A DNA stretch of 44,212 nt from Leptolyngbyaceae cyanobacterium HOT.MB2.61 (GTDB lineage Bacteria; Cyanobacteriota; Cyanobacteriia; Leptolyngbyales; Leptolyngbyaceae). The position numbers and the translations under genes are program-made. This document shows positions 1 through 7,191 of the stretch, one piece after another (within the stretch, counting starts at the first letter, position 1; each line of letters begins with the position of its first letter). Below the pieces are notes generated by a model. It did not search any database and was not told the origin of the DNA. It saw only the letters and a program-made list of their open reading frames with translations. The stretch is taken from positions 1 through 44,212 of the forward strand of contig JAIMBL010000014.1 in assembly GCA_023511615.1 (NCBI GenBank), in the 5' to 3' direction.

Positions 1-64
1 TGCAGGGGGTTTCACCCCCTCCACCCCCAAAACCATCTTTAATTTAATTGCACCCAGCTACTTA
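1..64 (+). mobile_element. MITE family A, copy 1 (cut by window start)
   Basis: The right-hand part of a short repeat that occurs three times in the window (also 17286-17404 and 35138-35254). This copy shares the G-run/C-run hairpin, the AT-rich tract ATCTTTAATTTAATTG and the terminal CACCCAGCTACTTA with the other two. The left end lies outside the window. It encodes nothing. It is inferred to be a non-autonomous element because the complete copies have imperfect terminal inverted repeats. Confidence 0.75.
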
Positions 65-116
65 TCAGAAACGCTTTATCCTGCTTTACCACAATGCCAA
101 AATCCGATCGCCTTCG

Positions 117-142
117 CTCCATCGTATATCAATACGATGGAG
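117..142. promoter_or_regulatory. Perfect 11-bp hairpin upstream of the sigma-factor operon
   Basis: CTCCATCGTAT (117-127) and its exact reverse complement (132-142) flank the loop ATCA. The structure ends 40 bp before the sigma-factor start. There is no T-tract, so it does not look like a terminator. It could be an operator dyad or a hairpin in the 5' leader controlling the ECF sigma operon. The structure is plain in the sequence; the function is inferred. Confidence 0.5.
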
Positions 143-182
143 CTTAGCCTGAACCCACTCGCAAACTTCAATCAACACTCCT

Positions 183-773
183 ATGGATGTAGGCGCTGCT
201 GACAACAGCGTAGACTATCAACCCGTACCAACCGATACTGAACTGTTTTTGGCAATGAAAGCAGGGCAGCAGTCGGCGCTGGGTGCTCTCTACGATCGCT
301 ATTCCAGCCTTGTCTATCGGTTGGCACTGAGAGTGTTAACCAACCCCCAGGAAGCGGAAGATCTGACCCAGGAGATTTTTCTCAACCTGTGGCGAGGAAA
401 AACTTACGAACCAGGCCGAGGTTCCCTCAGCAGCTTTTTGACCACCCTGACGCGATCGCGGGCAATTGATCGGCTCCGTTCCCGCAGCAGTAACCTCAAA
501 TTCCTCCAGCGCTGGAGCCAGACGATGATCACCGCTCCCCCTCCCCTCACTCCGTTTGAATCGGCTTCTCTCAGCCAGCGATCAGAGTACGTCCGCAGGG
601 CACTGGCTCAGTTGCCGGAAAAGCAGCGGCAAGTACTGGAACTGGCTTATTACGATGGGCTTAGTCAATCTGAAATCGCAGCCCGGTTAAATACTCCCCT
701 GGGAACGGTGAAAACCTGGTCACGCCAGGGACTTTTAAGTCTTAGAGACCACCTCAAGTCGTTGATCGAGTAA
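183..773 (+). CDS. ECF-type RNA polymerase sigma factor
   Basis: A 196-aa sigma-70 family protein of the small extracytoplasmic-function class. Region 2 lies at about residues 25-95 (core-binding and -10 recognition; includes ALYDRYSSLVYRLALRVL and EAEDLTQEIFLNLW). Region 4 lies at about 135-190 (LPEKQRQVLELAYYDGLSQ, then SEIAARLNTPLGTVKTW, a helix-turn-helix for the -35 element). Regions 1 and 3 are absent, as expected for an ECF factor. The stop codon overlaps the start of the next gene by one base (TAATG), so sigma and anti-sigma are translationally coupled. A perfect hairpin (117-142) lies in the leader. Which stress it answers cannot be read from the sequence. Confidence 0.92.
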   Translation: MDVGAADNSVDYQPVPTDTELFLAMKAGQQSALGALYDRYSSLVYRLALRVLTNPQEAEDLTQEIFLNLWRGKTYEPGRGSLSSFLTTLTRSRAIDRLRSRSSNLKFLQRWSQTMITAPPPLTPFESASLSQRSEYVRRALAQLPEKQRQVLELAYYDGLSQSEIAARLNTPLGTVKTWSRQGLLSLRDHLKSLIE

Positions 774-1522
774 TGGCAGGTATGGCTGAACCCCTCCCTC
801 CCGAACAATTACAGGAATTACTGGCAGGCTATGTCCTCGGTAACCTCAGCCCGGAAGAAGCTGAGTCTCTACGGCAACTGCTCTCAACTCATCCTGAGCT
901 GATGGGTGACGTGCAGCAACTCCAGGAAGTTCTCTCTACCATGCCCTATGCCTTGCCGGAAGCCGTTCCACCAGACCAGCTACGAGGGGCAATTCTCTCC
1001 GCCACTGCAAATGAGGAAGGGTGGCGTTCTTCCCTCCAAAAGCCCTGGCAACGTTTAGCGGTAGCCTGGGGCAGCATTGCTGCGGTCCTGTTACTGGCTC
1101 TCGGTTTAGATAACGTCCGACTGAGGGGGCAACTGAGTGAAACCCAGGCTCAGGTTGCCCAGCAGCGGGACCTCATCACGATGCTGCAAGAACCCAAAAC
1201 CCAACTCATTTCGCTCAAGGGCATAGCTCAGATGTCGTCCGCTTCTGGTCGGGCGGTGATTACGCCGGGACATCCAGCCGCCATTTTAGTATTGCAAAAC
1301 CTGCCCAATCTGCCGGAAGACCGTTATTACTGCCTCTGGGCAATTGTAAATGGCAAAAAGAAGGTGGCGATCGCCGAATTTGAACCCAATTCCCAGGGCA
1401 ACGTGTTTGTCAAAATTCCCCTTTCTTCTAGCTCTGGCATTACCGGGTTAGCAGTCACTATCGAAGTGTTGCCCACCCCAGTCAACCCTAAAGGCCCAAT
1501 GGTAATGACCAGCAGCCTTTAG
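773..1522 (+). CDS. Anti-sigma factor, RskA-like, single-pass membrane protein
   Basis: A 249-aa protein coupled to the ECF sigma gene (TAATG overlap). The N-terminal cytoplasmic part (about 10-60, EQLQELLAGYVLGNLSPEEA) resembles the sigma-binding helices of RskA-type anti-sigma factors and lacks the HxxxCxxC zinc motif of ZAS proteins. A single hydrophobic helix lies at about 94-112. It is followed by a short coiled stretch rich in Gln, then a C-terminal domain like that of RskA (DRYYCLWAIVNGKKKVA, VTIEVLP). It probably holds the sigma factor at the membrane until regulated proteolysis releases it; this role rests on family knowledge and gene order. Confidence 0.88.
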   Translation: MAGMAEPLPPEQLQELLAGYVLGNLSPEEAESLRQLLSTHPELMGDVQQLQEVLSTMPYALPEAVPPDQLRGAILSATANEEGWRSSLQKPWQRLAVAWGSIAAVLLLALGLDNVRLRGQLSETQAQVAQQRDLITMLQEPKTQLISLKGIAQMSSASGRAVITPGHPAAILVLQNLPNLPEDRYYCLWAIVNGKKKVAIAEFEPNSQGNVFVKIPLSSSSGITGLAVTIEVLPTPVNPKGPMVMTSSL

Positions 1523-1550
1523 ACCAGTTGGCTCTCCTGAGAATTTGGTA

Positions 1551-1650
1551 ATAAGCGATGCTTATCACCAAAACAAAATCAATATTCCAGGGATTTTGTT
1601 TGAGATGGAAGAGTAGCTTGCGCTACTCTTTCATCGGCAAGCCAGGCGAA
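1551..1650 (+). repeat. Hairpin repeat family B, copy 1
   Basis: About 100 bp that recurs in reverse orientation at 23711-23811. It holds three small dyads in a row: ATAAGC-GAT-GCTTAT, then AAACAAAATC...GATTTTGTTT, then AAGAGTAGC-TTGC-GCTACTCTT. The spacer 1523-1838 holds otherwise only a copy of repeat D and a CCAGGGA/TCCCTGG dyad. The position just after the anti-sigma gene suggests a possible terminator role. Confidence 0.7.
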
Positions 1651-1698
1651 CTGGCCAGTTATACGATCGCAGCCAGGGAAATTACCGTCCAACTCCCT

Positions 1699-1757
1699 GG
1701 AAACCTGCCCCCCTCGACTCCTTTCCAGAACGGCCACAAAAATTCTGACATCCCCTC
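1699..1757 (+). repeat. Dispersed spacer repeat D, copy 1
   Basis: About 60 bp that matches 29077-29136 in the same orientation; the best-kept parts are CTCGACTCC, TTTCCAG and GCCACAAAAA. It has no coding potential and no clear terminal inverted repeat. The origin is unknown. Confidence 0.45.
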
Positions 1758-1838
1758 CATGTCCCAGAACGAGGAATTCTGAGAGATACTTCACTTCAGG
1801 TTGTAAAGTAGTGGTGATCCATTACAGTATTTTTTTTC

Positions 1839-2603
1839 TTGATCCTAGAGAAGCTTCGGTTTTATTGGTTCGTATTCTTCGGAATTATTCTAGTCCGATA
1901 TTTCCTCGTTGCTGGAGGAGCGTACTGGTTTTTCTACTTGCATGTGGGGAAGTCATCTGCTCAGGCGAAGAGGGCCATGCAAGCAGCATCGTGGCCGTCA
2001 ATTCGGCGGGATGTGGAACTATCGATTCTGTCCTCCATGTTTTTTGCCCTCTGTGCCACGCTGATTATGTCAGCCTACGATGCAGGTCTGACGCTTCTAC
2101 ATACCACCGCCTGCAAGCATGAGCTGTGGTATGCCGGATTCAGCTTTATTGGAGTGCTGTTCCTCCAGGATCTTTACTTTTACTGGGTTCACCGGGCGTT
2201 TCACCACCCCTTGTTGTTTAAGTGGCTCCATTGGGGGCATCACCAATCAGGAGTTCCCACCCCCTGGACTTCTTTTGCCTTCGATTTGCCAGAGGCGATC
2301 GTACAGGGGCTTTTCTTTGTGGGCATTGTTTTCCTGATTCCACTCCATGTTGTCACCTTCATTGCGGTGCTGATAACAATGACCGTATGGTCAGTTTTGA
2401 CTCATTTGGGCTTTGAGCCGTTTACGTCTTCGTCTCTATGTCGATGGTTTGGAAGATGGTTCATCGGCCCAACCCATCACCTTATCCATCACCGCAAGTA
2501 TAGGTTGCACTTCGGATTGTATTTCACACTGTGGGATCGCCTGTTGAATACTCAAGACCCCGACTACGAAGATGAGTTTGCCTTTCCATCTACTGGTAAA
2601 TAG
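1839..2603 (+). CDS. Sterol desaturase / fatty acid hydroxylase family membrane protein
   Basis: A 254-aa integral membrane di-iron oxygenase. The eight-histidine signature is complete: HRAFHH (118-123), HWGHH (131-135) and HHLIHH (213-218), with a further conserved LHFGLYFTLWDRLL near the C-terminus. Several hydrophobic helices (about 8-34, 65-85, 97-115, 152-190) surround the catalytic loops. The family hydroxylates or desaturates C-H bonds in sterols, carotenoids or fatty acids; the substrate cannot be told. The start is weak: TTG with no Shine-Dalgarno, directly after a run of eight T. A one-base change in that run would join it in frame to GTG at 1811. The annotated start is therefore uncertain. 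Confidence 0.8.
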   Translation: MILEKLRFYWFVFFGIILVRYFLVAGGAYWFFYLHVGKSSAQAKRAMQAASWPSIRRDVELSILSSMFFALCATLIMSAYDAGLTLLHTTACKHELWYAGFSFIGVLFLQDLYFYWVHRAFHHPLLFKWLHWGHHQSGVPTPWTSFAFDLPEAIVQGLFFVGIVFLIPLHVVTFIAVLITMTVWSVLTHLGFEPFTSSSLCRWFGRWFIGPTHHLIHHRKYRLHFGLYFTLWDRLLNTQDPDYEDEFAFPSTGK

Positions 2604-2635
2604 ATGCCAACAGTGAATTAACAGCAGATGCGTAT

Positions 2636-3088
2636 TTGCTGTTGATTAAAACTAAAAAGTTCCACTGGGATGTCATTGGACCTCAGTTCCGCACGCTCCA
2701 TGAATTGTGGGAAGAGCAGTACGAAACCCTGACTGAAACGATTGATTCACTGGCTGAACGGGTTCGGCAACTGGGCTTTTACCCGGTTGGTAGCGCAGAA
2801 GGTTTTTTGAAAGTGGCATCCATTAAAGAGGAAAACCAGGAAATTCCAACAGCAACTGCAATGGTGGAAAAATTGGTATATGACCACGAACTCATCATTC
2901 GTAATCTGCGAGAGCACATTGATCAATGTTCTGAACAATACCATGATGAAGGTACAGCAGACTTTCTGACTGGATTGATGGAAGGGCATGAAGAAATGGC
3001 ATGGATGCTGCGCTCCTTCCTGGAAGGCGAGTCCTTGCAGGCCGATGATGTCGGTGTACGGAAAGAGCCTGTTGGCGTAACCAATTGA
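2636..3088 (+). CDS. Dps-family ferritin, 5'-truncated (probable pseudogene)
   Basis: The Dps core is clear. The inter-subunit ferroxidase residues are all present with the family's exact spacing: H10 and H22 (FHWDVIGPQF, LHELWEEQYE), D37 and E41 (IDSLAER), counted from the TTG at 2636. The frame is open back to a TAA at 2597, and the upstream residues (NSELTADAYLL) still look like Dps. However, no ATG or GTG precedes, and the usual N-terminal 30 or so residues are missing. The homology begins just where the desaturase gene stops (2603), so the gene seems to have lost its 5' end in a deletion or rearrangement. It ends in a good terminator. A TTG-started, shortened protein of 150 aa cannot be excluded. 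Confidence 0.8.
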   Translation: MLLIKTKKFHWDVIGPQFRTLHELWEEQYETLTETIDSLAERVRQLGFYPVGSAEGFLKVASIKEENQEIPTATAMVEKLVYDHELIIRNLREHIDQCSEQYHDEGTADFLTGLMEGHEEMAWMLRSFLEGESLQADDVGVRKEPVGVTN

Positions 3089-3108
3089 TAAGGTTGTAAT
3101 TTCTATGT

Positions 3109-3136
3109 AAAGCAGTCCTTCAGGGGCTGCTTTTTA
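3109..3136 (+). terminator. Rho-independent terminator after dps
   Basis: Stem AAAGCAGTCC / GGGGCTGCTTT with a TTCA loop, followed by a run of five T. It lies 20 bp after the Dps stop codon, so it is the native terminator of that gene. Confidence 0.85.
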
Positions 3137-3251
3137 ATAAGCTCTGAAGAATTCAATAGGAACCAGAAGCCAAACATCAGGGAGGCTGAGGCGACAGGCA
3201 CACAGGCGACAGAAAAGAATGAAAAGAATGACGCCCGTTGTCAGCTATAGC

Positions 3252-3296
3252 GGGGTTGTGGTTAGGGGGAAGTGCAGGGGCGGTGCCCTCAACCCC
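3252..3296. repeat. Nested G/C-run hairpin
   Basis: Outer arms GGGGTTG / CAACCCC enclose the inner hairpin AGGGGC-GGT-GCCCT. It resembles the hairpin at 3634-3663 and the core of MITE family A (GCAGGGG followed by a C-run). The surrounding 3137-3402 holds no gene, only this hairpin and a short run of the GGCGACAGG-type motif at 3188-3213. Confidence 0.5.
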
Positions 3297-3402
3297 TTCA
3301 AGCTCAATGTCCTAACACATTTGCATAAGACCATACCTGGCTTATGTTCACAAATAAACAGATGAGCATCTAAAATTAGGATGCAGTCTGGAGCGGTTTG
3401 TT

Positions 3403-3525
3403 ATGAACCCTATTTGCCGCATTGTTCGTGGTCTGCTTGTTGTGGCTCTTTTGAGCCTGCTGGCATTTTTCTATATTGGAGTGCAGGGGGCGATCGCCAA
3501 CTCTGCCCTTATTCTGCACGCGTAA
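3403..3525 (+). CDS. Small secreted or membrane peptide, 40 aa, open beyond its stop
   Basis: ATG with a good ribosome binding site (GGAG, nine bases upstream). The product is 40 aa: a short basic start (MNPICRIVRG), a hydrophobic stretch (LLVVALLSLLAFFYIGV) and AIANSALILHA. This reads as a signal peptide or a single membrane helix. After the TAA at 3523 the same frame stays open for another 24 codons to TAG at 3600, and that stretch (KDDFAGPTSNPGGR, then ISCGVIAFAR) has protein-like composition. The gene may be a ~65-aa secreted protein broken by a nonsense mutation, or a 40-aa peptide. I do not recognise a family. Confidence 0.4.
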   Translation: MNPICRIVRGLLVVALLSLLAFFYIGVQGAIANSALILHA

Positions 3526-3633
3526 AAAGACGATTTTGCAGGACCAACCAGCAATCCAGGTGGACGCATTAGTTGCGGAGTAATTGCTTTTGCTAGATAG
3601 TGATCCCAATTTCAATGGAAAAGGTGAGACATA

Positions 3634-3663
3634 GGGGTGCAGGGGGCGTGCCCCCACACCCCC
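3634..3663. repeat. G/C-run hairpin
   Basis: GGGGTG-CA-GGGGGC, then GT, then GCCCCC-AC-ACCCC forms a strong hairpin between the 40-aa ORF and the glycosyltransferase 3' end. The arms match the style of the MITE A core. It could act as a transcription barrier for the convergent glycosyltransferase gene. Confidence 0.5.
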
Positions 3664-3780
3664 TCCATCCGTCGCGAGTGCTGTTTAAGCTTATAAAATC
3701 TACGCATCACAAAGCGGCATTACAAAGGTGGACGTTACTTTCCCTTGCAATGCCACTCTTTTGTAAGGTTTGTAAGGGTG

Positions 3781-5052
3781 TCAGGCACTCACCTGAGTTG
3801 GCTTTTTAGCGGGTTGCTCCAGCAATTGTGTGTACAGACGGTTCAGTTGGGAGGCAATACCATCCCAGCTAAACTTAGCTCTGACCCGCTTCCTGGCGGC
3901 TTGCCCCAGTTGATCGCGCCATTCGGGATGGTTGAGGATGCGATCAATGGCGATCGCAAATGCTTCCTCATCCTTGGGCGGACAGAGCAATCCCGTCTCC
4001 TCTGGAAGGATAGTGAATTGGAGACCTCCTACATCGCTGCCTACTACTGGAGTTCCCGCAGCCATAGCTTCTACTGTCACCAGTCCAAAGGGTTCGTAGT
4101 GACTGGGAACGACGCAGACATCAGCCGCCGCATAGTAGGTGGGAAGCTCCTCCCGACTTAACCGACCGGGGAAATGGGTGATTTCGCCTAAACCCAGTTC
4201 TGCCACGATCCCTTCGATGCGAACGCGCTCCTGACCGTCACTATGTCCTGGACGGCTGCCTCCACCAATGAACAATTTGAGCTTGCCAGAATCTCGCAGG
4301 CAAGAACGATGGACAGCTCGCACCAGGGTTTCGATCCCCTTGCGAGGGTCGAATCGCCCAACATAAAGAACCAGTTTCTCATCGGGAGCGATGCCTAACG
4401 CTGCCCTGGCATCCTGTCGCTCCACAGACCCAAAGTGATCGACATCCGTACCACAGGGGATAATGTCAATCTTGCCATTGGGAGAAACCAGCGATCGCAT
4501 ATGCTCCTTCTCCTGTGGGCTGGTTGCCACGATCCGGTCTGCCGTTTCTAAAACCGCCTTTTCAACTGCAAGACGAGTCTTGGCAATCAGCGGAATCGTG
4601 GGAATGGACTTGTACTTCACAGCTCCAAGCGAATGGTAAGTGTGCACCTGTTTCAACGAGGGCTGTTTCTTTCTCAGTTCCATCCCCACCCAGGAGGATA
4701 ACCAGTAATTGGTGTGAACAAGCAGATAGGGAGCTTCTAGCTTTTGTTGAAAGTCCAGAAAGGCTTGAACAAATTCTGGTAGAAATTCGAAGATTTCATC
4801 CCGTGGAACAAACTCTTGAGGGCCTGCCTTCAGGCGAATGGTTCGACAGTAGGGGCTATGTTCAACGACTTTAGGTTGCTCCGGGCCAGCCCGACGGGTA
4901 AACATATCCACTTGCCATCCCTGGCGCGCCAGAGCCTCACCAACATGGCGCACGTAAACATTTTGTCCCCCAGCTTCCTCTTTTCCAATTTCAACTGCTG
5001 GATCGCCATGAACGGAAATCAGAGCGATACGCTTTCTATTTGAGAAAAACAT
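3781..5052 (-). CDS. GT4-family glycosyltransferase (sucrose-phosphate synthase/MshA-like)
   Basis: A 423-aa retaining GT-B enzyme. The N-terminal acceptor domain starts with HGDPAVEIGKEEAGGQNVYV; the GGQN loop at 28-31 is typical of the MshA/sucrose synthase/SPS branch. The C-terminal nucleotide-sugar domain starts near 210 (VLYVGRFDPRKGIETL) and carries the E-x7-E motif (E330 and E338 in EPFGLVTVEAMAAGTPVVG). It transfers a sugar from a nucleotide donor. Sucrose synthesis, an inositol acceptor or a cell-surface glycan are all possible, and the neighbours do not decide. There is no signal peptide, so it is cytoplasmic. The gene stands alone, with about 1 kb of non-coding DNA upstream. Confidence 0.88.
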   Translation of the reverse strand: MFFSNRKRIALISVHGDPAVEIGKEEAGGQNVYVRHVGEALARQGWQVDMFTRRAGPEQPKVVEHSPYCRTIRLKAGPQEFVPRDEIFEFLPEFVQAFLDFQQKLEAPYLLVHTNYWLSSWVGMELRKKQPSLKQVHTYHSLGAVKYKSIPTIPLIAKTRLAVEKAVLETADRIVATSPQEKEHMRSLVSPNGKIDIIPCGTDVDHFGSVERQDARAALGIAPDEKLVLYVGRFDPRKGIETLVRAVHRSCLRDSGKLKLFIGGGSRPGHSDGQERVRIEGIVAELGLGEITHFPGRLSREELPTYYAAADVCVVPSHYEPFGLVTVEAMAAGTPVVGSDVGGLQFTILPEETGLLCPPKDEEAFAIAIDRILNHPEWRDQLGQAARKRVRAKFSWDGIASQLNRLYTQLLEQPAKKPTQVSA

Positions 5053-6036
5053 GGCTTTGTGAGCTTTGTACTAAAGTTGACAAAAACCGAACACCAACAA
5101 GCAGGGAACACAAACTCAAAAAAGTTTGTACTTATTCTCAGGATATTGTTATTCAGGATATTGTTATAGAGTGCAAGACATATCGTTCAATAGAAATAGA
5201 TTTTGAGTCTCCATCATCAAGACGAAGTGACTTGTCTCAATCTCCATCCCCCTAAGGGTAGAACTTCAACTGAAAGAAGTCAAATTTAGTAGAAAAATTT
5301 AGTAGAAAAATTAGAAGGTATTCTCTAGAATCTATACCTTCAAAAGGTTCTCCTGTATGTTTCCTAGAAAACCCAAATCTTAATAGTATGTGGGACATGG
5401 CAAACTTAAAAATCTGCTAATCCTGTAAGACCAGTACAGGAGTTAAAGGATTTCTTGCTAGCAACCACCAAAAATGTAGAAGTGCGATCGCACAACTACA
5501 CAACCTCTATTGAATAAACTTCTACCAACTAAAATCGAACTCTAGCATAAGTTCGCAATCTCAAAAGTTCATTCTGAGAACAGTTTTTACTATAGAAATG
5601 TAGAGGTTGTATCAATAATCGTCTCCTGTCCAGGCAAAGTTATCAGATTCACTTTAGACAGATACCTGACGAAACTACTGCCCGTTCAAGGTTAAAGAGA
5701 TTCAGGCAATAACCTCGTTTGATATCAATGTTCAGGGAGGGGACTGACCCCCTGTAATGAATCAAACACCCAGGCTTATTTATGAGATAAAAAAATACTA
5801 TAGTTAGAGAATCTTGAATTAGTTTTACTGATTTATTCCTAACAGATCTTGATTCCCAACCGATAAAGTTGGAAGGCTGTTAGCAAACCAGCTCTTAAAT
5901 CGAATGAAGGACGGCTCCCAAAGCTTTGGTTTCTGGTCAGGTAGCGATCGCAGGTAGGATTCCAATGCGAAAGGCTGGAACTGTAGAGACCCTCAGCTTA
6001 CAGATCTGCTTCTCTTAAGAAATCACTGAATTCGGC
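5053..6036. other. Long non-coding spacer with small repeats
   Basis: I see no convincing gene in this 984-bp AT-rich stretch. It holds a perfect 15-bp tandem duplication (5139-5168, unit CAGGATATTGTTATT), a 13-bp tandem duplication (5284-5309, unit ATTTAGTAGAAAA), a pair of 10-bp inverted arms (ACAACCTCTA 5500-5509 and TAGAGGTTGT 5601-5610, 111 bp end to end, possibly another small element), and an imperfect G/C-run hairpin (5733-5754). The promoter of the glycosyltransferase should lie in its left part; I cannot pick a single -10/-35 pair with confidence. Confidence 0.5.
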
Positions 6037-7008
6037 TCAGTAAAGGCGACTCAAAACATAATCCCCCAGCTTTACCAGAGCCTGACGAGAAGTAGAGGGT
6101 GGAAGATCTTCTAAATGCTCAACAGCCATGCGGGTATGATGCGTTGCCAGTTCTCGCGCTCGTTCAATTCCACCACTGTCCCTGACCAGGGTCACAGCCT
6201 GTTCCAGGTCTCCCGGTTGGGCAAACTCACGCTCAATCAAAACTTCCAGGTAGGGCTTTTCTTCCAGCGCATAAAGAACCGGTGCCGTTAAATTTCCGCT
6301 TTTGAGATCAGAACCAGCTGGCTTGCCCAGAGCTTCCGTAGAACCCGTAAAATCCAGAATGTCATCAATAATCTGAAACGCCAGTCCGATATGGCGACCA
6401 TAGCTGAACATATCTTCTACCAAGTTGGAAGGCCCTTCGCTCAAAAGGGCTGCGGCCTTAGAACTGTTAGCAATCAAACTGGCAGTTTTGTAGTAGCTCT
6501 TTTCCAAATAGGCGTCAATTGACAGATTGGTCGAAAATCGATTTAAGCCCTGCTGAATCTCGCCTTCTGCCAGGTCCATAATGACCTGGGATAGTAGCTT
6601 CACAACTTCTAAATTGTCCAGATTAGCCAGATACCAGGAAGATTGAGCAAACAAAAAATCGCCTGCCAGAACTGCAATGCGGTTGCCAAAACTGCTGTGA
6701 ACCGTCGGCACTCCCCGCCGCAGTTCGGCCTCATCGACTACATCATCATGGACAAGACTGGCGGTGTGAATCATTTCCGTAATCTCTGCCAATCTTCGGT
6801 GCCGCATGGTGATTTCCTGCCCCTTCATAGTGGCTCGTGCAACCAGAAGTACGATCGCAGGTCTTACCCGTTTTCCCTTTGCCCCAAATAAGTGCTCTGC
6901 CGCTGCATAGAGAACTGGATGGCGAGCCCCGATCAGGTTCTTAAGATTCTCCGTCAGCAGGCACAGGTCTGCTTCAACAGGAGAAAAAAGGGAAGTAGCT
7001 GAAGTCAT
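6037..7008 (-). CDS. sds: Solanesyl diphosphate synthase (trans-polyprenyl diphosphate synthase)
   Basis: A 323-aa all-helical isoprenyl diphosphate synthase. Both aspartate-rich motifs that bind Mg2+-diphosphate are present: DDVVD (88-92, in LVHDDVVDEAELRRG) and DDILD (215-219, in FQIIDDILDF), as is GKRVRP (45-50) for isopentenyl diphosphate binding. Small residues before the first motif (HTASLVHDD) are typical of long-chain enzymes, fitting synthesis of the C45 tail of plastoquinone-9 in cyanobacteria; the exact chain length is inferred. It is divergently arranged from the HdrB-like gene with a 183-bp shared spacer. Confidence 0.92.
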   Translation of the reverse strand: MTSATSLFSPVEADLCLLTENLKNLIGARHPVLYAAAEHLFGAKGKRVRPAIVLLVARATMKGQEITMRHRRLAEITEMIHTASLVHDDVVDEAELRRGVPTVHSSFGNRIAVLAGDFLFAQSSWYLANLDNLEVVKLLSQVIMDLAEGEIQQGLNRFSTNLSIDAYLEKSYYKTASLIANSSKAAALLSEGPSNLVEDMFSYGRHIGLAFQIIDDILDFTGSTEALGKPAGSDLKSGNLTAPVLYALEEKPYLEVLIEREFAQPGDLEQAVTLVRDSGGIERARELATHHTRMAVEHLEDLPPSTSRQALVKLGDYVLSRLY

Positions 7009-7191
7009 GGATTTCCGACTCAGGCAGAGAGTAAGGTAACAAAAATTTAAATAATCTCCATCTATTTTAAGATAACCACCTCACTGATAGACATCAAACT
7101 TCCAATTGGATCGATCTTTTCTCAGAAACCTGCCCAAAGGAGGATGGAACAAAGTTCTACACTGGAAATTACTCCCTACTACTGATCTGTT

